DNA from: Brachyspira catarrhinii
GTDB lineage: Bacteria > Spirochaetota > Brachyspiria > Brachyspirales > Brachyspiraceae
Direction of reading: 5' to 3'
Length of the DNA: 22,010 nt
Assembly (NCBI RefSeq): GCF_005518285.1
Contig: NZ_SJDU01000001.1
Span: forward strand, 1-22,010
A program made the translations under genes and the position numbers. Shown in pieces: positions 6,564 to 13,912 of this stretch (position 1 is the stretch's first letter; every line of letters starts with the position of its first letter). The notes under the pieces are model-generated. The model was given only the letters and a program-made list of their open reading frames with translations, did no database searches and had not been told where the DNA came from.

Positions 6564-7475
6564 TTAATTAAACGAAGTAAAAATTAGAGGATTCGCGTTT
6601 TCCGTAGCGAGCGTTAGTTCGTATTCCAATATTCCTGTTTTTGCGCTTCCTATAATCTCTCCTTTTTTCAAATCTTTATTTTCCGAAACTAAAGAGGTGG
6701 CAAGTCCTCTATAAGTCGTTATTATTCCGAGTCTATGATAAATCACTATAGTAAAACCTTCGTTATTGTTGTAAGTTATGCTGTGAACCGTCCCCGCCGC
6801 CGTGCTTCTTACCAAAGTTCCCGCTATAGTTTCAAATCCTACTCCTTTTGATGTTAGAGAATTTTTTTGATAAGGTATAGAAATAACGGCGTATCGAGAA
6901 TCTATTGGCAAAATCGAAGGAATGGATTCCAAACCGTTGTTTTTTGAATTTACATTGGCTTTCAATTCGTCCAAATAATTTTTTACTCTTTCAAATTCTT
7001 CCGCTCTTGCGTTTATAATAGCCGCTTTATCTATAAATTCCATATTTGTATAATCCGTATAATCGCCGTAATTTCCGCTTTCTTTTGCATCTCTCGTTAA
7101 TCTAATCATATTCGTTCTATAATCGTAATTCGTAACGAAAGAATTGAATAAATCTTCGAAATAATCTACCTCGTCAAGTCTATTGCTATAACTTCCTTCT
7201 AATGTTTCCACTTTATTTGCAATGACCGTATTTTTTGTTAAATAAGAAAAAGCCGCGAGTAATGCGGCGCAGATAATAACGGAAAGTATAATAATCGAAA
7301 ATATGGATAAAGATACGGTTATAGTTTTCTTTTTTGAATGAGGAACGAACATAAAATATAATCTTTTTGAGAGAATATTTTTTAACCCTTCCAATCTTTC
7401 GGAAAACTTCGATTTTTCTTCGTTCGTATATTTGCGATTTCTTTTTTTCTTTTTGTTTTTATAAGTCTTATACAT
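6564..7475 (-). CDS. Membrane-anchored protein with degenerate LytM (M23) domain
   Basis: The protein has a very basic cytoplasmic start, one membrane helix (about 52-76), a coiled-coil-like stretch (about 80-180) and a C-terminal LytM/M23 fold (about 210-297). The fold is visible in 'AGTLVRSTAAGTVHSITYNN', 'GFTIVIYHRLGIITTYRGL' and 'VSENKDLKKGEIIGSAKTG'. The zinc and catalytic residues of active M23 endopeptidases are missing: no HxGxD at the domain start, YRGL in place of Y(A/G)HL, and LEYEL in place of HLHFE. It is therefore probably not an enzyme but an EnvC/NlpD-like regulator. It directly follows an amidase gene, the enzyme class such proteins activate. The start is chosen as ATG 7475; a TTG at 7517 that overlaps the amidase stop (TTGA) would add 14 residues. 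Neither has a clear ribosome site. Confidence 0.75.
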   Translation of the reverse strand: MYKTYKNKKKKRNRKYTNEEKSKFSERLEGLKNILSKRLYFMFVPHSKKKTITVSLSIFSIIILSVIICAALLAAFSYLTKNTVIANKVETLEGSYSNRLDEVDYFEDLFNSFVTNYDYRTNMIRLTRDAKESGNYGDYTDYTNMEFIDKAAIINARAEEFERVKNYLDELKANVNSKNNGLESIPSILPIDSRYAVISIPYQKNSLTSKGVGFETIAGTLVRSTAAGTVHSITYNNNEGFTIVIYHRLGIITTYRGLATSLVSENKDLKKGEIIGSAKTGILEYELTLATENANPLIFTSFN

Positions 7476-7513
7476 ATTGATTATTTTAACTATAATATTA
7501 AATTTTATCAATA

Positions 7514-8440
7514 TCAATTAATATATATGTTCGTCAAGGCTTCGTATATTTTAGTCGAAATTTCTTTTAAAGCCTTGTTCCCGCCGAGCCTCCAATCATG
7601 AATAAATCCAGCTTCTACCATAACGGACGGCACATCTTTAGAAAATGTATTTTTATTATATATAAACTCGAATTCGTCTCCCAATACGATTAAACCTCTG
7701 ATTGCAATTCCTTCTTTTAATAAACCGTTTCTATCGTAAAAATTCCAAACCGTTTCTGGAATATATCTGTCGTAAGCTATCGTAGGAGAGATTTTATAAT
7801 TTTCTTGCATCTTTTCCGATATCTTTCTTGCCACTTGCATCGAAGCGTTAAACTCTCCGTTATAAGGACTTACGATTACATGAAAGCCTTCCGTTTTCGC
7901 TCTTCTGCTTATATAAGGCATATAATCGAAATGCAAACTTAAAAGCAAATCAAAATTATTGTCTATGGCGTAATTTCTAATCGCGTATAATTCGAGTATT
8001 TGGTATCTCGCCATATTCGTATCTCTGTAAGTATTTTCCGCTTTAGCTCCGTATATTCCTAAAAGTTTTCCGTAATTATTCGTCATATATTCTTTTATCG
8101 GTCTTGAATAATAATCTCCCTCTCTGCTTAAAAGATATTCAAATCTGTTGTCTTCGTCAAGTATAGCGGTTAATTGTTTGGCAAGTCTTAAAGTCATATA
8201 ATATTCGTATCCAAGCCATCCAACGCTTCCTTTAGTTATCACATTATGCCCAGGGTCTATCAATATTTTAACTTTACTACTTTTAGGCTTAATATTCGTT
8301 CTAATCAAATTATTATAAATTGAGCTATCGTTTTCTATTTTTATATTATCGTTAGCGGCTACTATCAAAGACACAAACGCTACTATTATCAAGACAATAA
8401 TAATGGCTGAAAATATGATAAAATAATTTCTATTTTTCAT
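7514..8440 (-). CDS. N-acetylmuramoyl-L-alanine amidase (Amidase_3 family)
   Basis: The enzyme cleaves the amide bond between MurNAc and the stem peptide of peptidoglycan, a step in daughter-cell separation and wall remodelling. A single N-terminal hydrophobic helix (about 6-29) anchors or exports it to the periplasm. The AmiC-type zinc site is complete: His65 in IDPGHN, Glu79 in GYEYYMTLRLA, and His170 in SLHFD; the catalytic glutamate is Glu276 in VMVEAGF. The catalytic domain spans about 57-305 and shows an insertion around 95-150 compared with compact family members. It heads a minus-strand run of five genes and is followed at once by a degenerate LytM gene, a likely partner. A possible promoter lies at 8475-8504. 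No clear ribosome site is seen before the ATG at 8440. Confidence 0.9.
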   Translation of the reverse strand: MKNRNYFIIFSAIIIVLIIVAFVSLIVAANDNIKIENDSSIYNNLIRTNIKPKSSKVKILIDPGHNVITKGSVGWLGYEYYMTLRLAKQLTAILDEDNRFEYLLSREGDYYSRPIKEYMTNNYGKLLGIYGAKAENTYRDTNMARYQILELYAIRNYAIDNNFDLLLSLHFDYMPYISRRAKTEGFHVIVSPYNGEFNASMQVARKISEKMQENYKISPTIAYDRYIPETVWNFYDRNGLLKEGIAIRGLIVLGDEFEFIYNKNTFSKDVPSVMVEAGFIHDWRLGGNKALKEISTKIYEALTNIYIN

Positions 8441-8474
8441 GATTATTTTAATATTCGGATTTTTTAAAATTTAT

Positions 8475-8504
8475 ATAATATTTTTGTTTACATTAATCAT
8501 TCAA
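8475..8504 (-). promoter_or_regulatory. Possible promoter for the amidase operon
   Basis: In the 168-bp divergent gap, the minus strand carries TTGAAT (8499-8504) and TATTAT (8475-8480) 18 nt apart, about 35-60 nt before the amidase start. The match is moderate and in very AT-rich DNA, where chance hits are common. No convincing promoter was found on the plus strand for the GntR gene in the same gap. Confidence 0.3.
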
Positions 8505-8608
8505 TCAATAGATTTTATAGATTAAATAATTTTATTTGCTATAAACTTCAAAGTATATTAAACTATAACAGGTTTCGTTTTTAATATTAAAATTATCAAG
8601 GTATATGT

Positions 8609-9301
8609 ATGAATGATTGCGATTTTAAGTCCAGAGTAGATTTTGTTTCAGACGAAATATTAGAAATGATTATAGACGGCGGATTTCAAGTTGGCGATAA
8701 ATTGCCTAACGAACTTGAGATTGCCAAAGATTTAAATGTAGGAAGAAGCACCGTAAGAGAGGCTATAAAAAAACTCGAAAGTCAAAATATTTTAGTTATA
8801 AAGCAAGGAGCTGGAACTTTTATATCGGATAAAAAAGGACTTATGGATGACCCTATGGGGTTTAGATTTTTTAGAGATAAAAATAAGCTTGTGAGAGATA
8901 TTATAGAAGTGAGAATGATGATAGAGCCTACTATAGCGGAAATGGCGGCGTTAAATTCGGATAGAGAGGATATAGAACAAATAAAATATTTTTGCAAAAA
9001 AGTAGAAGAAGATATACTAAAAAATAGAAGCCATACTAAAAACGATATATTATTTCATACCGCTATCGCTAAAAGCAGCAAAAATAAAGTAATTTCTAAT
9101 TTAATACCAATAATTAATAAATCGATAGAAATGTCTATAGATATTACCGATAACAAACTTGTTTCTACAACTATAGAATGCCATAAAGAAATACTTGAAG
9201 CTATATCGGAACATAATCCAATAGCCGCTAAAGACGCTATGACATTGCATATAATTTATAATCGCAAATATATAAGCGAAAAATTATCAAAAATAGAGTA
9301 G
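8609..9301 (+). CDS. FadR/GntR-family transcriptional regulator (FCD domain)
   Basis: This is a one-component regulator of the FadR subfamily of GntR proteins. The N-terminal winged helix-turn-helix (about 11-74) shows 'QVGDKLPNELEIAKDLNVGR', 'STVREAIKKLES' and 'GAGTFI'. The FCD effector domain follows (about 95-225), with Arg102 and likely metal ligands Asp146, His150, His192 and His214. FCD regulators usually bind carboxylic or sugar acids and control adjacent catabolic genes (UxuR, ExuR, DgoR, LldR types). It precedes a run of ten sugar-acid genes, separated by a 235-bp gap with a strong promoter, which fits a local repressor whose inducer would be one of the pathway acids. A short AAGG ribosome site lies 7 nt before ATG. 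The family is certain; target and effector are inferred from position. Confidence 0.9.
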   Translation: MNDCDFKSRVDFVSDEILEMIIDGGFQVGDKLPNELEIAKDLNVGRSTVREAIKKLESQNILVIKQGAGTFISDKKGLMDDPMGFRFFRDKNKLVRDIIEVRMMIEPTIAEMAALNSDREDIEQIKYFCKKVEEDILKNRSHTKNDILFHTAIAKSSKNKVISNLIPIINKSIEMSIDITDNKLVSTTIECHKEILEAISEHNPIAAKDAMTLHIIYNRKYISEKLSKIE

Positions 9302-9444
9302 ATTTTTAAAAGAATTTTAATCCATTTATTATATTGTTGATTATAAAATTATGATAAAATTCAAATTTCAATGAAAAATTTATATAGTTATCAAGTTTTT
9401 AATAAAAAATTTTAAAACATAAGACAATTTTTTATCAAAAATGC

Positions 9445-9473
9445 TTGACATTTATATTTTTATGTATTATACT
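9445..9473 (+). promoter_or_regulatory. Strong sigma-70-type promoter of the sugar-acid operon
   Basis: A perfect TTGACA (9445-9450) is followed after 17 nt by TATACT (9468-9473), close to the ideal arrangement. Transcription would start near 9480, about 57 nt before the aldolase ATG at 9537. It is the only convincing promoter seen ahead of the ten co-directional genes that end at 21212. Confidence 0.7.
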
Positions 9474-9501
9474 ATAAAATAGATATGATGATTTTTAATA
9501 A

Positions 9502-9511
9502 ATCGTCCGAT
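9502..9511 (+). promoter_or_regulatory. Possible GntR-type operator
   Basis: The inverted repeat ATCG-TC-CGAT lies about 22-31 nt downstream of the predicted transcription start and before the ribosome site. Its centre, GTCCGA, resembles the GTCNGAC core bound by FadR-type proteins. A protein bound here would block transcription, as expected for a local repressor. The arms are only 4 bp long and no second copy was found near the regulator gene, so this is a weak candidate. Confidence 0.3.
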
Positions 9512-9536
9512 GTTTAATTTATTGATAGAGGTTTTT

Positions 9537-10166
9537 ATGTTTGATAAATATGTGTCTACTCCTATAATACCTGTCGCAGTAGTCGAGACAGAAGAGGAAA
9601 TAAGAAAAATAGCGGACTTTTCTTCAGAGTATTTGCCATCCATAGAGCTTACTATGAGAACGGAATACGCTTATAAGGCTCTTGAAATATTATCTAAAGA
9701 TTATTCTAATTTAGCGGTTGCAGCGGCTACGGTTATATCTCCAGAACAAGCCGATAGAATATTAGACTTGGGAATAAATCTTATAATAAGCCCAGGTTTT
9801 CAGCCTATAATGTTGGAACATGCAAAAAATAAAGGATATAATTATATACCAGGAGTAGCTACTCCGTCAGAATTGGAACAATGTCTATATAGCGGTTATA
9901 AATATTTAAAATTTTTTCATGCTGGAGTTTTTGGCGGTATAGAATGGCTTAAAGGAGTCGGAACGGTTTATTCTCATACTGGAGTTAAATTTATGCCTTT
10001 GGGCGGAGTTAGTATTGATAATGTTTTAGAATATTTGAAACTTCCAAATGTATTTGCATGCGGCGGTTCATGGTTATGTCCAAGAAATTTGCTTTCGGAT
10101 AAAAACTGGAAAGAGATAAAGAAAAGATTTGAAACGGCATCTAATTTAATTAAGGAGTTAAAATAA
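9537..10166 (+). CDS. 2-dehydro-3-deoxy-6-phospho(galacto/glucon)ate aldolase (KDPG/KHG aldolase family)
   Basis: This class I aldolase splits 2-keto-3-deoxy-6-phosphogluconate or its galacto epimer into pyruvate and glyceraldehyde 3-phosphate, the last step of Entner-Doudoroff-type routes. At 209 residues it is the normal size. Landmarks are 'IELTMRT' with Glu37 and Arg41, 'SPGF' and 'PGVATPSE' around the pyruvate site, Schiff-base Lys125 in 'YKYLKFF', and the phosphate-binding 'PLGGVSIDN' (155-163) and 'ACGGSWL'. The start is ATG 9537, because AGAGG stands 5 nt before it; an in-frame ATG at 9510 adds nine residues but has no ribosome site. The kinase gene starts 1 nt after the stop. The presence of a DgoD-like dehydratase downstream suggests a DgoA-like role, but gluco versus galacto preference cannot be read from sequence. 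Confidence 0.9.
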   Translation: MFDKYVSTPIIPVAVVETEEEIRKIADFSSEYLPSIELTMRTEYAYKALEILSKDYSNLAVAAATVISPEQADRILDLGINLIISPGFQPIMLEHAKNKGYNYIPGVATPSELEQCLYSGYKYLKFFHAGVFGGIEWLKGVGTVYSHTGVKFMPLGGVSIDNVLEYLKLPNVFACGGSWLCPRNLLSDKNWKEIKKRFETASNLIKELK

Positions 10167-10167
10167 T

Positions 10168-11190
10168 ATGTCTTATATTGTAGGTTTAGGCGAGCTTATG
10201 TTAAGATTATCTTCGTTAGATAGCGAAAGGCTTTTGCAAAGCGCTATGCTAAACGCCACTTTTGGAGGAGTGGAAGCCAATGTATGCGTATCGGCTGCAA
10301 GGTTTGGATTAAATGCGAGATATGTAACGGCTTTTCCAGATAACGCTTTGGGCAGAAAGGCTGAAGAGCTTTTATTAGGGCAAAAAGTGGACACTTCATG
10401 CATAGTATGGAAAGGAAAAAGATTAGGGCTTTATTTTTTAGATATGGGATATGACCATCGTCCTTCTTCCGTTACTTACGATAGAGAATATTCTGCAATT
10501 AGCGAAATAAGTCATGCAGATTTTGATTGGGATAAAATATTTTACGATGCCGAATATTTTCATATAACGGGAGTGACTCCTGGAATAAGCGAAAGCGCAA
10601 GAGAATTGACTATATACGCCGTGAAAGAAGCTAAAAAAAGAAATGTAAAAGTTTCTTGCGATATTAATTATAGAAAAAAACTTTGGAAATACGGAAAGAA
10701 TATATGGGATGTTATGCCAGAAATAGTGGAACAATCAGACATACTTTTTGCAAACGAATACGATGCCGTTAAAATACTTGGTATAAAAAGCGATTTGGAT
10801 GTGGATGGCGTTATTAATGATGAAGAATATACCGATTTAATGGAAAGAACCATAAAAAAATATAATTTAAGTTCGGTAATAACTACTAAAAGAGAAGTGA
10901 AAAGTTCAAGCTATAATATTTTTAGCTCTAAAGCTATAATGAACGGAAAATTATATAAATCAAAAAAATATGACATTAACAATATAGTAGATAGAGTAGG
11001 TTCTGGAGACGCTTTTGTAGGAGGAATATTAAGCGGTTTATATTTATTTGATAATCCGCAGGATATATTGGAATTTGCTACCGCTTCTTCATGCATTAAA
11101 CATACTATTTATGGAGATTGGAATATAACTTCAAAAGAAGAAGTTATTAGCCTTATGAATAGCAAGGGTTCGGGAGATGTCAGCAGATAA
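10168..11190 (+). CDS. kdgK: 2-dehydro-3-deoxygluconate/galactonate kinase (PfkB family)
   Basis: This ribokinase-family enzyme should phosphorylate 2-keto-3-deoxygluconate (or -galactonate) at C6 using ATP, feeding the aldolase encoded just upstream. The N-terminal 'GELMLRL' and the sugar-binding 'FGGVEANVCVSAARFG' (32-47) are typical of KDG kinases. The C-terminal PfkB signature 'DRVGSGDAFVGGILSGL' (275-291) holds the catalytic base Asp281 and the anion hole GSGD. At 340 residues it is within family range. The ribosome site AAGGAG lies inside the end of the aldolase gene and only 1 nt separates the two genes, so translation is probably coupled. It does not resemble the unrelated DgoK fold, so if the substrate is KDGal the family member is a functional replacement. 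Substrate specificity is inferred. Confidence 0.88.
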   Translation: MSYIVGLGELMLRLSSLDSERLLQSAMLNATFGGVEANVCVSAARFGLNARYVTAFPDNALGRKAEELLLGQKVDTSCIVWKGKRLGLYFLDMGYDHRPSSVTYDREYSAISEISHADFDWDKIFYDAEYFHITGVTPGISESARELTIYAVKEAKKRNVKVSCDINYRKKLWKYGKNIWDVMPEIVEQSDILFANEYDAVKILGIKSDLDVDGVINDEEYTDLMERTIKKYNLSSVITTKREVKSSSYNIFSSKAIMNGKLYKSKKYDINNIVDRVGSGDAFVGGILSGLYLFDNPQDILEFATASSCIKHTIYGDWNITSKEEVISLMNSKGSGDVSR

Positions 11191-11219
11191 TTTTATATTT
11201 TATAATAGGCGAGATTTTT

Positions 11220-12377
11220 ATGAAACAAATAATAGATAGATATGAAATTTTTAAAGTTAATCCAAGATGGGTATTTTTAAAAGTTATAACTAAAGACGGC
11301 ATAATAGGTTTTGGCGAGCCTGTTATAGAAGGAAGGGCGGATTCTGTTATAGCTTGCGTAAAAGAGCTTATGGATAATTATTTAATTGGAAAAAACGCAT
11401 TGGATATAAACGACCATTGGAATGTGTTATACAGAGGAGGTTTCTATAGAGGCGGTCCAATATTAATGTCTGCTTTATCTGGAATTGACCAAGCTTTATG
11501 GGATATTAAAGGTGAATTTTTGAATGTTCCCGTTTACGAACTTTTAGGCGGAAAATGTAGAGACAGCATAAGAGCTTATTCATGGGTTGGAGGAGACAGA
11601 CCTTCCGATACAGGAAATATGGCGTTGGATAGAAAAAATAAAGGTTTTTCAGCGGTAAAAATGAATGCAACGGAAGAATTACAGTATATAGATTCTTATG
11701 ACAAAATTGATAAAGTTCTTGAGAGAGTCGCTTCAATTAGAGAAAAATGCGGAAAAAATTTCGGAATAGGAATAGATTTTCACGGCAGAGTTCATAAACC
11801 TATGGCAAAAGTGTTGGCAAAAAAATTAGAAGAATTTAACCCCATGTTTATCGAAGAGCCTGTTTTATGCGAAAATTATGAGTCGTTTAAAGAAATAGCG
11901 AATATAACTTCCATTCCAATAGCTACGGGAGAAAGATTATTTTCAAGATGGGATTTTAAGAAGATATTTCATCAGGGAGCGGTGTCTATTATACAACCTG
12001 ACGCTTCCCATTCTGGCGGAATAACGGAAACTGTAAAAATAGCTTCTATGGCGGAAACTTACGATATAGCTTTGGCTTTGCATTGTCCTTTGGGACCTGT
12101 CGCTTTGGCTTCATGTTTACAAATAGACGCCGTTTCATATAATGCCGTTATACAGGAGCAAAGCATAGGCATACATTATAATAAAGGATGCGATGTTTTG
12201 GATTATATAAAAAACAAAGAAATTTTTAATTTTAAAGACGGTTATTTGGATATTCCTAATAAATCTGGTTTAGGAGTAGAAATAGACGAAGAAAAATTGA
12301 AAGAAGAAAGCAAAAAGGTTTTGGATTGGAAAAATCCAATATGGAGACATAAAGATAATTCTTTTGCCGAATGGTAA
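11220..12377 (+). CDS. dgoD: D-galactonate dehydratase (enolase superfamily)
   Basis: The enzyme removes water from D-galactonate to give 2-keto-3-deoxygalactonate. The protein parallels E. coli DgoD as I recall it along its whole length, including 'GFGEPVIEGRA' (30-40), 'YRGGFYRGGPILMSALSGID' (71-90), 'AYSWVGGDRPSD', 'SYNAVIQEQSIGIHYNKG' and the C-terminal 'WRHKDNSFAEW'. The Mg2+ ligands are in place: Asp186 (GIDFHGR), Glu212 (FIEEPV) and Glu238 (TGERLF), with catalytic His188 and His288 (LHCPLGP). The length of 385 matches the family. A GGCGAG element before the ATG at 11220 can serve as ribosome site. It sits between the kinase and a transporter gene in the operon. Close residue agreement makes this the best-defined substrate assignment in the locus, though some DgoD-like enzymes act on other aldonates. 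Confidence 0.9.
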   Translation: MKQIIDRYEIFKVNPRWVFLKVITKDGIIGFGEPVIEGRADSVIACVKELMDNYLIGKNALDINDHWNVLYRGGFYRGGPILMSALSGIDQALWDIKGEFLNVPVYELLGGKCRDSIRAYSWVGGDRPSDTGNMALDRKNKGFSAVKMNATEELQYIDSYDKIDKVLERVASIREKCGKNFGIGIDFHGRVHKPMAKVLAKKLEEFNPMFIEEPVLCENYESFKEIANITSIPIATGERLFSRWDFKKIFHQGAVSIIQPDASHSGGITETVKIASMAETYDIALALHCPLGPVALASCLQIDAVSYNAVIQEQSIGIHYNKGCDVLDYIKNKEIFNFKDGYLDIPNKSGLGVEIDEEKLKEESKKVLDWKNPIWRHKDNSFAEW

Positions 12378-12420
12378 AAAGTTATACATAAAAAATTTTA
12401 TAAAAAATAGGAGAATAAAT

Positions 12421-13870
12421 ATGTCAGGCGTTAATATGATTATAGGATTGTTAGTATATGTGGTTATACTAATGTTTTTCGGATGGTATATACCAAGAAA
12501 ACAATCGGGAGGAGCGGATTTTTTACTTGGAGGAAGAAATGTTCCTTTCGTATTAGTTTTAGGCACTGCCCTTGCGACATTAGTTGGAACTGGTTCTACT
12601 ATGGGAGCTGTAGGAAGCGCTTATAACAATGGATGGGGGGGGGGTGCTTGTCGGAATAGGCAGCGCTTTAGGATTTTTTATATTGACTTTCGTTTTTGTA
12701 AGCGCAAGAGAATATAAATTTGTAACCGAAACGGAAGAGCTTGCTTATTATTACAATAATAATAAAGGGTTAAAAATTATTGTATCTATAATGCTTACTT
12801 TAGGTTCAATTGGATGGTTGGGAGCGCATCTTCTTGGCGGAAGTTCTTATTTGGCTCATATAACGGGCTTAAATATAAATCTTTGCATGATAATTATGGC
12901 TTTTTGTTTCGCCGTATATATTTTATTAGGCGGATATTTAGCCGTAGTTGTAACGGATACAATTCAGGCTTTTATACTTTTCATTGGATTTTTTGCTATG
13001 GCTTTTTATTCTTACTACAAAGTTGGAGGAATGGAAGCGATTGAAAAAGTAATGGACACAGGAGCGTTAAGTTTTTTAGGCATAGGAAAATTAGGACTTT
13101 TGCCTGCCATTTCAACAGTTTTAGCTATTGGGACTAGTCCATTATCCGTTCCGTCATATAGGCAAAGAATTTACTCGGCTAAAGATACTTCCACCGCCAA
13201 AAGGGCTTTTTTAGTAACTTCGATTGCCATTATTATATTTTCCGTCTTTCCAGCAATGGTTGGTATGTCCGCTCATGTTTTAAATCCAGATATAGAAAAT
13301 GTTAATTTTGTATTTCCTTTTATGGCAACTTCTGCGTTTCATCCTTATATAGGGCTTGCGATATTAATATGCGGTATGTCGGCGTCAATTTCTTCTGGCG
13401 ATTCGGACGCTATGACGGGAACTACAATTTTGGTAAACGATGTTTATCAATTAATTATGGGAAAAGCCATTCCTGCAAATAAAGTAGTTTTATTTTCAAA
13501 AATAACGGCTTGCTCGGTAATATTCGTTTCGCTTTTATTTATATGGTTTGCAAACGATATTTTGGGCTATATTCAAACTATGATTTCAATGCTTTTGGCG
13601 GGAGTAACCGTAGCTGGAGTTTTTGGAAGATTTTGGAAAAGAGCCACTTGGCAAGGAGCTATAGCGGGAATAATTATGGCAACCGTTGTATCTTTTATAG
13701 TATCTTCAAATAAGCAATGGAATTCTTTCTTTGGAGGTCCAATTATTCCAGCTTTAATAATATCTTCTTTAAGTTTGGTTATAGTTTCGTTAATTACTCC
13801 TAAACCAAATAGAAGTAGAGAGGAAGTATTAAAAGAAATAGTTAGCAATAGAGAAGGTATGGGATTATAA
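12421..13870 (+). pseudogene. Sodium:solute symporter (SSS family), split by a G10 tract; ON/OFF switch candidate
   Basis: The gene starts at ATG 12421 (AGGAG, 7 nt upstream). Its first part reads 'MSGVNMIIGLLVYVVILMFF' and 'LVGTGSTMGAVGSAYNNGW', then runs into ten Gs. As given, the frame then yields a short foreign tail and stops at 12717 (98 residues). The rest of the transporter lies in another frame to 13870 and continues exactly where the first part breaks off (…GVLVGIGSALGFFILTFVF…), with about ten further membrane helices. With nine Gs the two join into 482 residues, the normal size for Na+-coupled solute symporters. No other lesion is seen, which argues against old decay. The context suggests uptake of a sugar acid. 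Alternatives are a homopolymer sequencing error, transcriptional slippage that restores the frame, or a fresh mutation. An ATG at 12629 exists but lacks a ribosome site. Confidence 0.82.
12635..12644 (+). repeat. Poly-G tract (10 G) inside the symporter gene
   Basis: Ten consecutive Gs follow the Trp72 codon's T. It is by far the longest G or C run in this AT-rich window. Length decides the frame: 9 (or 12) gives the full symporter, 10 (or 11) truncates it. Such tracts inside coding regions are typical contingency loci that change length by slipped-strand mispairing. Confidence 0.85.
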
Positions 13871-13912
13871 AATTATAATAAGTTAATAGTAATTTAATTA
13901 AGGAGAATATCG

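Noticed and set aside
7476..7517. TTG 7517 as start of the LytM-like protein
   Set aside because: It would overlap the amidase stop as TTGA and cannot be excluded, but TTG is rare, lacks a ribosome site and adds only a hydrophobic stub; ATG 7475 was preferred.
9510..9536. Upstream ATG 9510 as start of the aldolase
   Set aside because: No ribosome site precedes it, while AGAGG stands 5 nt before ATG 9537 and the family's N-terminus fits the shorter form.
12629..13870. Separate 413-residue transporter gene starting at ATG 12629
   Set aside because: This ATG has no ribosome site and would remove the conserved first helices, which are present just upstream in another frame. One gene split by the G10 tract explains both parts.
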